A stretch of DNA of 64,000 nt from contig JADJWE010000001.1 in the NCBI GenBank assembly GCA_016716525.1, forward strand, positions 310,001 through 374,000, in the 5' to 3' direction. Below the pieces are notes generated by a model. It was not told where the DNA came from. It did no database searches and saw only the letters and a program-made list of their open reading frames with translations. Of the stretch, positions 25,034 to 34,372 are shown one piece after another. The position numbers were made by a program, and so were the translations under genes. The stretch comes from Candidatus Flexicrinis affinis. Lineage in GTDB: Bacteria > Chloroflexota > Anaerolineae > Aggregatilineales > Phototrophicaceae. Positions within the stretch are counted from its first letter, which is position 1, and each line of letters opens with the position of its first letter.

Positions 25034-26148
25034 GCGTTTTTCTCCTGTGAGCGCAAGCTGGTGACCAAGTACGGAATGATGACGACCGCGACCATGATCA
25101 GCATCACCATGGCGATCGCTGCGCCGCGCCCGAACTGCTGCCCGCGGAACGTCTCGAAGAACATGTTGAGGCCGGGCATGTCGATATACAGGTTGTCACC
25201 GCCGCCCAGCACGTACACGAGGTCGAAGATCTTGAGGGAAATGTGGCCGAGGATGATCATGGCGCTCAGCGTAATCGGGGCCAGCAGCGGGAATACGATG
25301 TGGCGGTAGACACCGAGTTCGGTGCACCCGTCCACGCGGGCCGCCTCACGCAGTTCTTCGCTGATCCCGCGCAACCCGGCCAGATACATGGCCATTGTGT
25401 AGCCGACCATCTGCCAACCCGCGGCCAACACGACTGCGATCAGAGCGACGTTGAAGCCCTTCACCTCGCGGTTGGGGAAGCGCACCGCGCTCGCATCGCC
25501 AAATGTGATATACACCGAAATCAGGATAGCGCCGGCGGCGATCAATGCCGCCACCGTGCTGCGCGTTCGCGACCAGCGCAGCAGCGCCCAGATCAACACA
25601 ATCGCCAGAACGACATAGAGGACGATGACCGGAAGGTCTTGCCAGTTGAACTGCAGCCATTGATCTTCGCTAATGAACCAACGGAAGGTGCCTTTCGGCA
25701 GGCCAATTGCCGTCGGCAGCACGTTGATACCAGCGTCCGGGTTGAACAGCCATTTCCAAACAACGCCGGTCACCACGAACGAGAGCGCCATCGGGAACAG
25801 GAAGATGGTGCGGAAGATGCCCTCGCCGCGTATCTTTTGGTCGAGCAGGATCGCCAACAGCATCCCGATCACGAGGCATACGGCGATAAACATGGCTGTG
25901 AAAAACACGGTGTTGACGACATCCGTCCGAAAGCGCGAGTCGAGGACGCCGGTAAACAAGTCGTTGTAGTTCTTAAGCCCGATGTTGTTGGCTGGCGCAC
26001 CCATCAGCCGCTGCATTGCGCTGGAGTCGGTCAGCGAGGTGGCCAGCGTCGATCCGATGAACCCGTAAACAAAGATACCGAGCAATATCAACGAGGGTAA
26101 CAGCATGAAGAACGCGATGAGACGGTCGCGCCGGCTCTGACCGATCAC
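25030..26148 (-). CDS. Carbohydrate ABC transporter permease, MalF type
   Basis: A 372-residue CUT1 permease, longer than the common 290-310. An N-terminal TM (LIAFFMLLPSLILLGIFVYG) precedes the permease core with EAARVDGCTELGVYRHIVFP. The extra length is an insertion of two TM-like segments around VIVLYVVLAIVLIWALLRW and STVAALIAAGAILISVYI, in place of the usual short loop. Insertions of this sort are seen in other Chloroflexota MalF-like proteins as far as I recall. It ends in an ATGA overlap with the MalG gene. Confidence 0.92.
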   Translation of the reverse strand: MIGQSRRDRLIAFFMLLPSLILLGIFVYGFIGSTLATSLTDSSAMQRLMGAPANNIGLKNYNDLFTGVLDSRFRTDVVNTVFFTAMFIAVCLVIGMLLAILLDQKIRGEGIFRTIFLFPMALSFVVTGVVWKWLFNPDAGINVLPTAIGLPKGTFRWFISEDQWLQFNWQDLPVIVLYVVLAIVLIWALLRWSRTRSTVAALIAAGAILISVYITFGDASAVRFPNREVKGFNVALIAVVLAAGWQMVGYTMAMYLAGLRGISEELREAARVDGCTELGVYRHIVFPLLAPITLSAMIILGHISLKIFDLVYVLGGGDNLYIDMPGLNMFFETFRGQQFGRGAAIAMVMLIMVAVVIIPYLVTSLRSQEKNA

Positions 26149-26180
26149 GGCAAGCTCCTTTCGATGGCATGTGGAAAGGA

Positions 26181-26217
26181 CAGCGTCCTGCGAGCCAAGC
26201 GGACTCGCAGGACGCTG
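26181..26217 (-). other. Intercistronic hairpin between sugar-binding protein and permease
   Basis: A perfect 14-bp stem, CAGCGTCCTGCGAG (26181-26194) with its complement at 26204-26217, and a 9-nt loop, just after the binding-protein gene on the minus strand. There is no T-run. It probably protects the upstream mRNA and reduces read-through, raising binding protein over permease. Confidence 0.65.
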
Positions 26218-26248
26218 CGATTACTTCATCGGGCCAGCAGTGTCTGAA

Positions 26249-27523
<1,275 letters not shown>

Positions 27524-27592
27524 CGAAGAACGCTCCTCTACTTGGACAACTGAGCCGAGGCGCAAGCCCTCGCTCGCGTCCCGTCCCTTCAA

Positions 27593-27621
27593 ATGTAACG
27601 CCGCGAGGGAAGCAGAGTCAA
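27593..27621 (-). promoter_or_regulatory. Promoter of the sugar ABC transporter genes
   Basis: Minus strand TTGACT (27621-27616), exactly 17 bp, TTACAT (27598-27593), with a predicted start near 27586. It lies in a 196-bp gap, so the transporter genes can be transcribed separately from the catabolic genes upstream. The rest of the gap holds no evident gene. Confidence 0.6.
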
Positions 27622-27719
27622 GCACTTACCCGGCCAGTTGACAGTGAAGCGAGTCGAAACAGGCGACCCGTGACATTCGGCGGTATCGCCCCTATGACAT
27701 CACTGGCTCGCCGGGCGGA

Positions 27720-28997
27720 TCAACTCCACAAGCGGTCGTGCGAGCGCTCGCCGTCCCACGCCGTCGTGGGTTCGAAGTATCCACCCTCGCGCGACTCATC
27801 TATGTGCTCGCGCAGTGCCGCCTCGTTCACGTCGCTGAGACCAAGCCCCGGCGTCTCCGGAACGGCGGCGTACCCGTCCACGATCATCGGCTTGGCGACG
27901 CCGTCGATCAAGTCGTCCCACCATGGCAGGTCGACCGAGTGGTTTTCGAGCACGAGGAAGTTCTCGGTGGCGGCCGCGCAGTGGATATTGGCGAGGAACG
28001 ACACCGGCGATCCGGCGAAGTGCATCGCCATTGCCACCCCGTGATCCTGCGCCATGTCGCCGATCTTCTTGGTTTCGAGCAGGCCGCCGGACGTCGCCAA
28101 GTCGGGATGGATGACCGAGACGGCGCGCGCCTCCAGCAGCGGCTTGAAACCCTCCTTGAGGTAGATGTCCTCACCGGTGCAGATCGGCGTGTTCACCGAG
28201 CGCGACAGCCGAACGTACTGGTCGGTGAACTGCCACGGAATCATGTCCTCGTACCATGCGAGGGAGAAGCGGTCGAGCGCCTGACCGACCCGAATGCACG
28301 ACTCGAGGTTGAGGTGGCCGAAGTGGTCGACCGCCAGCGGCACCTCACTTCCGATCACCTCGCGCACCTGCCGGACGTACTCGGTCAGGACCTCGACGCC
28401 GTATTCCGACAACTGGATGCCGGTGAACGGGTGCATGATCTCGCTGGTGTCAAGCATGCCGGGCGGCGCGATCAACGTGCCCGGGATGTCGCGCAGCAGG
28501 CCGATTCCCACGTCCATTTTCAGGAACCGGAAGCCGCGCTCCATGCGCTCCTTCAGCCGTTGGCCCATCTGATAGCCGTCCGGCACCGATTCGGTATCGC
28601 AGTAGCACAACACGCGATCGCGAAAGCGTCCGCCGAGCAGCTGATACGCCGGGACACCGTACGCTTTGCCGGCGAGGTCGAACAACGCCATTTCGACCCC
28701 GCACACGCCGCCGCCCTGTCGGGCATGGTGCCCGAACTGCTTGATCTTGCGGAAGATGCGGTCGATGTCGCACGGGTTTTCGCCCATGATGCGGCTCTTG
28801 AGCATCAGCGCAAACGTCGGGCTGGCCCAATCGCGCACCTCGCCATACCCGCTGATCCCCTGATTGGTGTCGATGCGCAGGATCGTTGCGTCCATCGGCA
28901 GGCCGCGCAGGTTGCAAATGCGCATGTCGGTGATGCGCAGCGCGGACGGGCGCGATCCCGTGCGGACGTTGTCTTGAATCGTTCCGGAGTCGTTCAC
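27720..28997 (-). CDS. Mandelate racemase/muconate lactonizing enzyme (enolase superfamily) sugar-acid dehydratase
   Basis: A 425-residue enolase-superfamily protein. An N-terminal capping domain precedes the barrel, with FLKMDVG (the catalytic lysine), the metal-binding acids in LAVDHFGHL, WYEDMIPW and CTGEDIY, and the C-terminal AMHFAGSP histidine. This ligand order fits acid-sugar dehydratases such as galactonate or mannonate-type. The GTG at 28997 is preferred because AAGGG lies 9 nt upstream; an ATG at 29030 has no such site. The gene follows a mannonate-dehydratase-like gene by 50 bp. Specific substrate unknown. Confidence 0.85.
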   Translation of the reverse strand: MNDSGTIQDNVRTGSRPSALRITDMRICNLRGLPMDATILRIDTNQGISGYGEVRDWASPTFALMLKSRIMGENPCDIDRIFRKIKQFGHHARQGGGVCGVEMALFDLAGKAYGVPAYQLLGGRFRDRVLCYCDTESVPDGYQMGQRLKERMERGFRFLKMDVGIGLLRDIPGTLIAPPGMLDTSEIMHPFTGIQLSEYGVEVLTEYVRQVREVIGSEVPLAVDHFGHLNLESCIRVGQALDRFSLAWYEDMIPWQFTDQYVRLSRSVNTPICTGEDIYLKEGFKPLLEARAVSVIHPDLATSGGLLETKKIGDMAQDHGVAMAMHFAGSPVSFLANIHCAAATENFLVLENHSVDLPWWDDLIDGVAKPMIVDGYAAVPETPGLGLSDVNEAALREHIDESREGGYFEPTTAWDGERSHDRLWS

Positions 28998-29047
28998 GCT
29001 TCGTGTCCCTTCTGTTCGGCTAACCGGCATTGACAAACGCAGCAGTG

Positions 29048-30034
29048 CTAACGATGTTCGGTGTATACGGCTTCGCGCAGACCTTTCAAGTAGCCGATTG
29101 CGAATAGTCGCCCAATCGACGAATACCCCGCGTTCTCGTTGGAGTCGCCGGCCATGGTCGGCACGTGGTCGGGACGGCACACGCCATCAAACCCGACATC
29201 GCGGTATGCGCGCATGCACGTGGCCATATCGGTCTGGCCATCGTCGTGGAAGGTCTCTACAAAGCGCTCGGGCGTACCGCGCACGTCCCGCATATGCACG
29301 AAGAAGATCTTGTCCTGCGCACCGAAATTGCGAATTACACGGGGTAGGTCGTCGGTCATCAGCGTGAAATTGCCCTGGCACAAAGTGATCCCGTTGACAC
29401 CGCTGGGGACGAGGTCGAGCAAGCGCTGGAAGTTCTCGATGCTGCGCATGATGCGCCCGAGGCCGCGAATCGGGGACAGCGGGGGATCGTCCGGGTGCAT
29501 CGCCAATTTAACGCCGGACTCTTCGGCCACCGGAATGACACGGCGCAGGAAGTACTCGAGCGTCTCCCAAAGCGTATCTTCGCCAACCTCGCCGTATTCG
29601 GTGAGGGGGGCGTCCTGCATCTGCGCATGATCGTAGCCGGTGACCATTGCGCCGCCCCGAGTGGGGATCGTGGTTGAGGTCCGCATCCAGTTCATCACCG
29701 GCATCCATTCGTAACACCAAACCGGGATGCCGAGCCTGCCCATATTCCGGATCAGGTCGCACGTGGCGTCGATCTCGTCGTCGCGCCCCGGCAGGCCGAG
29801 CTTCGCCTTGTCGAGCGGGGGCCGATTCTCGATCACCGAGAGCTCGAATCCAGCGTCGTTGTATGCCGATTTGAGCCGCGCCAGCGACGAATAGCTCCAC
29901 GGCAGTTCGTCCTTCGGCACATCCAGACCCCTGCTCCAATCGAATGTCCCGACCGCGTGATCGACTCCGCATTGTTTGGCCATCGTCCATAACGGCGACG
30001 GCGTCGGCGGCAGGACCTCGGCGATGTGCATCAT
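29048..30034 (-). CDS. Mannonate dehydratase family protein (UxuA-like)
   Basis: A 328-residue TIM-barrel protein with UxuA hallmarks: CYEWMPVMNWMRT with the following TRGGAMVTGYD, KLAMHPDDPPLSPIRGL (the conserved HPDDPP), CQGNF and FFVHMRDVRG, and RPDHVPTM near the C-terminus. UxuA dehydrates D-mannonate to 2-keto-3-deoxygluconate with a divalent metal. It is slightly shorter than E. coli UxuA (394), as many bacterial homologues are. The start overlaps the SDR stop by ATGA. Isofunctional members are hard to tell apart, so I do not assign the symbol. Confidence 0.87.
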   Translation of the reverse strand: MMHIAEVLPPTPSPLWTMAKQCGVDHAVGTFDWSRGLDVPKDELPWSYSSLARLKSAYNDAGFELSVIENRPPLDKAKLGLPGRDDEIDATCDLIRNMGRLGIPVWCYEWMPVMNWMRTSTTIPTRGGAMVTGYDHAQMQDAPLTEYGEVGEDTLWETLEYFLRRVIPVAEESGVKLAMHPDDPPLSPIRGLGRIMRSIENFQRLLDLVPSGVNGITLCQGNFTLMTDDLPRVIRNFGAQDKIFFVHMRDVRGTPERFVETFHDDGQTDMATCMRAYRDVGFDGVCRPDHVPTMAGDSNENAGYSSIGRLFAIGYLKGLREAVYTEHR

Positions 30035-31059
30035 GGCGTCTTGCTCCCGGCCAACGAGTACTGCGGTTCAAACCCAATCAATGCTCGAGCGCGGTCGATG
30101 CTGACCAGTGCTTCCGATCCCGGTACAGCACGCTTCCATGTCGTCACGTCGGGAAAGAACATCTCGACCAGCGCGTGCGAGTCGTATCCCCAGTAGTTGT
30201 GCGAGTCGTTGACGAACAACGTATGGCTGCCATCGAATTCGGCGCGTAGGGCGCACTCGACCGCCAGCGCGGCATCGCGCACGTCCATCGACGCCCAGAA
30301 GTTGAACCGATCGTAGTGGACTGCCCGCAATACCGAGTCGTCAAGACTGTCTGAGTCAGTCGGAGCTGTTGGCTGCTCGGGATACTCCATGCGCCGCCCC
30401 CGACGAAACTCTATGCTCCTCTGTACGGCAGCGTCGATACGCGATCGGCACTCGGTGACCGGCATTGCGCGCAAGGAGTCGAGCGTGCGCCACGCGGCAG
30501 TGCGGCGGTGCCAATAGTTCGTGCTTTGGGTGTAGTCAGGCTGATAGACACCCGGCAACCGCAGGGCGACGCTGCGGAGGCCGTCGCGCCGCCAGAAGTA
30601 CGCGCCAATGGCCTCCGCCTGCTGCTTAGCGAACGAATAGGGGTCGGTCGTGAACGGCGGATGATCCTCGTCGATCGGAAAGTACTGCGGGCGGATGTCG
30701 ACAACGCTCCAAAACGCTCCGACCGCGTTGATCGAGCTGGCCTGCACGACGCGCTGCACGCCAGATTGGGCGGCCGCCTCGAACACGTTGAACGTACCGA
30801 CGGTATTGATGCGGTACAGCTCGTGGCCGTAGCCGGAGTAGGGGCTCGGCAGCGCCGCGAGGTGTACGACGGCACCGCACCCGCGCATGTGTCCAAACAC
30901 GTCGTCAAACCGGGTAATGTCGCAGGCGGAATGCTCGATGCCGGCAATCTGCGGGTCGTCCGCGATATCGATACTCGTTACGTCCCATCCGCTGTCGCGC
31001 AGATGGGCGACCACGATACGCCCGATCCGACCTGCTCCGCCAGTGACTAGAACCCGCAT
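30031..31059 (-). CDS. NAD-dependent epimerase/dehydratase, uronate-dehydrogenase-like SDR
   Basis: A 342-residue extended SDR. TGGAGRIGR near the N-terminus is the cofactor loop, DI in TSIDIADD binds the ribose, VVHLAALPSPYS and QASSINAVG form the active-site walls, and Y..K lies in DPYSFAKQQAE. The GRIG loop and short form recall uronate dehydrogenases, which oxidise hexuronates to aldarolactones. The ATG at 31059 is used; a TTG one codon upstream is less likely. Next to SMP-30 and mannonate dehydratase it fits uronate catabolism, but a 4-epimerase role cannot be excluded. Confidence 0.82.
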   Translation of the reverse strand: MRVLVTGGAGRIGRIVVAHLRDSGWDVTSIDIADDPQIAGIEHSACDITRFDDVFGHMRGCGAVVHLAALPSPYSGYGHELYRINTVGTFNVFEAAAQSGVQRVVQASSINAVGAFWSVVDIRPQYFPIDEDHPPFTTDPYSFAKQQAEAIGAYFWRRDGLRSVALRLPGVYQPDYTQSTNYWHRRTAAWRTLDSLRAMPVTECRSRIDAAVQRSIEFRRGRRMEYPEQPTAPTDSDSLDDSVLRAVHYDRFNFWASMDVRDAALAVECALRAEFDGSHTLFVNDSHNYWGYDSHALVEMFFPDVTTWKRAVPGSEALVSIDRARALIGFEPQYSLAGSKTP

Positions 31060-31078
31060 CAACGCCCCCGGCGCGCGA

Positions 31079-33532
31079 TCAACGATACGTGTCGACGAGC
31101 GAGCGCACGCTCAGCCGTTGGCTCGCCTCGACCACCGACATGCCATCAGGCAGATCGAACTCGATGAACGCGGGCCGCCCGGCACGCAGGTGTACAAAGT
31201 TGTCGGAGAACTTTGCCCCCGGCAGTTCCAACCATACGAACATCGCCGGAACGTCGACGTTGATCATCGCTGCGGCGCGACCCTTGTCCAGCGGCGAGAT
31301 GTCGACTTGAAATACCGGGCTGGGCAGCGAGAGGTGTTTGGGTCGGCTCATCGTAAGCAGGTTATTCGATACGACGGCGTTATCCACATGCAGTTCGAGC
31401 CACACCATGACCTCGCGCGCGGGACGGATGCCTCCGACCGTTTGAACCAGCGCGTTGCTGCGCGGCGCGATCTGAACCGGGTAGGTGTTCTCCTCAAGGA
31501 TGCGTCCGTTCAGGTCGGTGACCGTGCAGACGACGGTGCCGCTCACCGCTTCGTTGAGGTCGCTGGTCACATAGATTTCGACCGTGGACCGTGTCACGTC
31601 TTCGACGCCTGAGACCAGCAGCGGCGCATAGAAGTGACGCGCGATGTAGTGCAGCGCCTTCCAATTGCCTTTCCAGTCCAACGACGCCCAGCTTGGCGCC
31701 GGCCACATATCGTTATGCTGCCAGTACAACGTGCCCATCGTCACCGGCATGTTGCGCCGCCAGTGCTCGACGGCATACTTCATCGCCAGCCCCTGCAGAA
31801 TTTGACTGAGCCACAACGTTGATTCGAACGAGGTTGGAAGCCGGAACCAGTCGAGCAAGTAATGAATGATCGTGCTGTTGCCGATCGCACTGCGCTGGTG
31901 GTGTTCCATCACGTAGCTGGTGACGTTGCGATCGTCCGGCAGCGTGAACTCCTCCACGGTAGCAGGTTCGGGGAACGACTGGAAACCGAACTCGCTGACG
32001 AACCGGTCAAAGCGCGTGCGATACCACTCGTAGGGTTGCTTGCCGTGCCACACGTCCCACAAGTGGGTGTCACCGCAGGTCTGGTTGCGATGATCGGCGC
32101 GATCGCCAAGCGGGCTGTGCGGGCTGCCCGGCCAATAGGCGCGCTGGGGGTCAAGTTCGCGCACGAGTGACGGCAGCAGTTCGTCGAACAAGCGGCTGTA
32201 GTCCGCCCAACTCATCGACTCCTGCCAACCGGGGCTGTCCGGCATGCCTTGTTCGATCTCGTTATTGCCGCACCACAGCGCCATACACGGGTGATGGCGC
32301 AGCCGGCGAATGTTGTCCTTCGCTTCTTCCGTCACGTTCGCCATGAACTCGGCGTCGAAGCTGGGGTAAGTGCCGCACGAGAAGATGAAGTCCTGCCACA
32401 CCGTGATCCCGTATCGATCGCAGGCGTCGAAGAACGGATCGTGTTCGTAGATGCCGCCGCCCCACGCGCGAAGCATGTTCATGTTGGCGTCCGCCGCGGC
32501 TCGAACGAGCCGGTCGTAGTCGTCCGCCTGCGGCTCCCACGGGTACGGGCTGGCCGGGATCCAGTTCGCGCCCTTGGCGAAGAACGGCACGCCGTTGCAG
32601 GCGAAGTAGAACGACTCGCCGATCTCGTCGGGGTGACGTTCGAGCGTCAGCGTGCGCAGGCCGACCGAGCGCGACCACGTGTCCAGCACGTCACCACTGC
32701 GAAGCTCGACTGTGACGTCGTATAGCGGTTGATCGCCCATGCCGTTCGGCCACCACAGGTGCGGATTGTCGATCTTCAGCTCGGCCGTCGCGGTTCCGCC
32801 GGCGCTCAGATCAACCACGGCCTCCCCAACGGGTTGACCGGCGAACGAAACGAGCACGCGGGCATCGAGTGGCGCCGATCCCGTTTGTTCAGCCTTGATG
32901 TTCACGGTGAGGTCGACCGCACTGGCACGGTGCTCTTGCAGTACCTGCACGTCGCTCAACCGTGCGGTGCTGAATGCGACCAGTTCGATGTCGCGCCAGA
33001 TGCCGCTGGTGACCATCTTGGGGCCCCAGTCCCAGCCGAAGTTGCACGGCTCCTTGCGAATCCATGCGGCGCTGTTGATGCGCATCGGCTCGACCCAGCC
33101 CGCCATCATGCCTTTTTCCGCGTCCATCTTGCGCGCGAAGGGCATCGGCGCGTCGAAGTCGACCCGGATCACGTTCTCACCTGCGACCAGCACTGGCTTG
33201 ATGTCGAATTCCCATGTGCGGAACATGTTGTCGGCGCGGCCGATCACAGTGTCGTTGATAGTCACGGTCGCCAGCGTGTCCAGCCCGTGACAGCGCAGCA
33301 GTACACGGTCGTGGTCGAGCACGTTCGGTTCAACAACGAATGAGCAGGTGTACGACCAGTCGGTCTCGCCGATCCACATCTGGCCCTTCTCGTTGTCCCG
33401 GTAGAACGGGTTGTCCAACTCGCCAGCCGCGATCAGGTCGGTATGTACACAGCCCGGCACGGTGGCAGGATAAGTCTGCGCCTCGCCACGCTTCGAAAGC
33501 GTCCATGCGCCGTTTAAGCTTCGCACTATCAC
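31079..33532 (-). CDS. Beta-mannosidase, glycoside hydrolase family 2
   Basis: An 817-residue GH2 enzyme without signal peptide, so cytoplasmic. The N-terminal jelly roll contains LNGAWTLSKRGE, VPGCVHTDLI and NPFYRDNE. Next come an Ig-like domain and the TIM barrel with the acid/base E425 in WCGNNEIE and the nucleophile E514 in VSEFGFQSFP. C-terminal beta domains follow. These motifs are those of beta-mannosidases rather than beta-galactosidases. The GTG at 33532 is preferred: AAAGGA lies about 7 nt upstream, and conserved sequence starts at VRSLNG. It would release mannose from imported manno-oligosaccharides. Confidence 0.92.
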   Translation of the reverse strand: MIVRSLNGAWTLSKRGEAQTYPATVPGCVHTDLIAAGELDNPFYRDNEKGQMWIGETDWSYTCSFVVEPNVLDHDRVLLRCHGLDTLATVTINDTVIGRADNMFRTWEFDIKPVLVAGENVIRVDFDAPMPFARKMDAEKGMMAGWVEPMRINSAAWIRKEPCNFGWDWGPKMVTSGIWRDIELVAFSTARLSDVQVLQEHRASAVDLTVNIKAEQTGSAPLDARVLVSFAGQPVGEAVVDLSAGGTATAELKIDNPHLWWPNGMGDQPLYDVTVELRSGDVLDTWSRSVGLRTLTLERHPDEIGESFYFACNGVPFFAKGANWIPASPYPWEPQADDYDRLVRAAADANMNMLRAWGGGIYEHDPFFDACDRYGITVWQDFIFSCGTYPSFDAEFMANVTEEAKDNIRRLRHHPCMALWCGNNEIEQGMPDSPGWQESMSWADYSRLFDELLPSLVRELDPQRAYWPGSPHSPLGDRADHRNQTCGDTHLWDVWHGKQPYEWYRTRFDRFVSEFGFQSFPEPATVEEFTLPDDRNVTSYVMEHHQRSAIGNSTIIHYLLDWFRLPTSFESTLWLSQILQGLAMKYAVEHWRRNMPVTMGTLYWQHNDMWPAPSWASLDWKGNWKALHYIARHFYAPLLVSGVEDVTRSTVEIYVTSDLNEAVSGTVVCTVTDLNGRILEENTYPVQIAPRSNALVQTVGGIRPAREVMVWLELHVDNAVVSNNLLTMSRPKHLSLPSPVFQVDISPLDKGRAAAMINVDVPAMFVWLELPGAKFSDNFVHLRAGRPAFIEFDLPDGMSVVEASQRLSVRSLVDTYR

Positions 33533-33638
33533 GTAGGGTTCCTTTGGTTGCTGCGCGTATCCGAGGCGACGCGCCCCTATCAAGAGTACATCACGCCGGC
33601 CGTTCCGGCATCAGCCGCGAGCTAAGTTCGAGTGCCGG

Positions 33639-34238
33639 TCAGTCCACCAATTCCGCAGAGACGATCCAGCCCGGGCCTTTAACACGATAGAGCGCGTAAT
33701 GCCGGTCGATCTCCAGTTCCCACAGCCGGTGATCGTCTTCGGTAATCGAACTTCCGACCTCGACATCGCCGAGCATCAGGTATTCGTGTTCGCCGTCGGA
33801 TTGGCGGGTCAGCACACCATCGATTCGCTCGACCTGTGCATGTGGAAGTGACACTCCCGCACCCGACACGGCGTTGCGCATGCGCTGGCGCAGGCTTGAG
33901 GCAAATTCGCGCCGGCGCATCCGCCGGTGTAGCAGGCCGCGCGCTACCGTGAAGATGACCTGCGCAAGGATGAGGCTGAGCGTGATCCACGCGGTGATGA
34001 CGAGGCACGTCGCTGCGCCAAGTTCGACACCAAGCGCCGGTACGATGACGAAATACATAATCAAACTGACGAACAGGAAACCGAGGCTGATCGTTGCGGC
34101 GGCGGCACCGGCTACGGCCCAGTCCTGCTCGGCGGACAGGCGGTGAATCTGCCGCCGAGAGAGGCGACCCTCACGGTTGGCCTGCAGGTCGTCCGGAGCG
34201 AAGCCAAACGCGCTCTCCAGTTCGGATTGGTCGACCAT
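33639..34238 (-). CDS. Two-TM hypothetical protein
   Basis: A 199-residue protein I do not recognise. An N-terminal soluble part of about 40 residues (with RLSRRQIHRLSAEQDWA) is followed by two TM helices (about 43-68 and 74-100: ISLGFLFVSLIMYFVIVPAL and CLVITAWITLSLILAQVIF). A basic segment (RRMRRREF) follows, then a C-terminal beta-rich domain with HEYLMLGDVEVGSSITEDDH and YALYRVKGPGWIVSAEL. The topology suggests both ends are in the cytoplasm. It lies between the beta-mannosidase and the terminator of the giant surface-protein gene, with its own putative promoter. Confidence 0.75.
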   Translation of the reverse strand: MVDQSELESAFGFAPDDLQANREGRLSRRQIHRLSAEQDWAVAGAAAATISLGFLFVSLIMYFVIVPALGVELGAATCLVITAWITLSLILAQVIFTVARGLLHRRMRRREFASSLRQRMRNAVSGAGVSLPHAQVERIDGVLTRQSDGEHEYLMLGDVEVGSSITEDDHRLWELEIDRHYALYRVKGPGWIVSAELVD

Positions 34239-34275
34239 TCGTGCCCCCTAAATGCCACGATGACCTGTGCCGCGA

Positions 34276-34305
34276 GTGTAACATACAGGCGCCCCGGAGT
34301 CTCAA
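34276..34305 (-). promoter_or_regulatory. Possible promoter of the two-TM protein gene
   Basis: Minus strand TTGAGA (34305-34300), 18 bp, TTACAC (34281-34276), placed just after the terminator of the upstream gene and about 38 bp before the start codon. The match is moderate. Confidence 0.4.
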
Positions 34306-34320
34306 GAATCGGCCCGGAAA

Positions 34321-34354
34321 TTAAAAGGCCCCCCATCGATTGTCGATAGGGGGC
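34321..34354 (-). terminator. Rho-independent terminator of the giant PKD-protein gene
   Basis: On the minus strand a GC-rich hairpin (CCCC-TATCGA with TCGAT-GGGG, one bulged base, loop of 3) is followed by TTTTAATTT. It lies about 20-50 nt after the stop at 34373, where it would end that transcript. Confidence 0.75.
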
Positions 34355-34372
34355 GTTTGCGTGTTCGATGCG

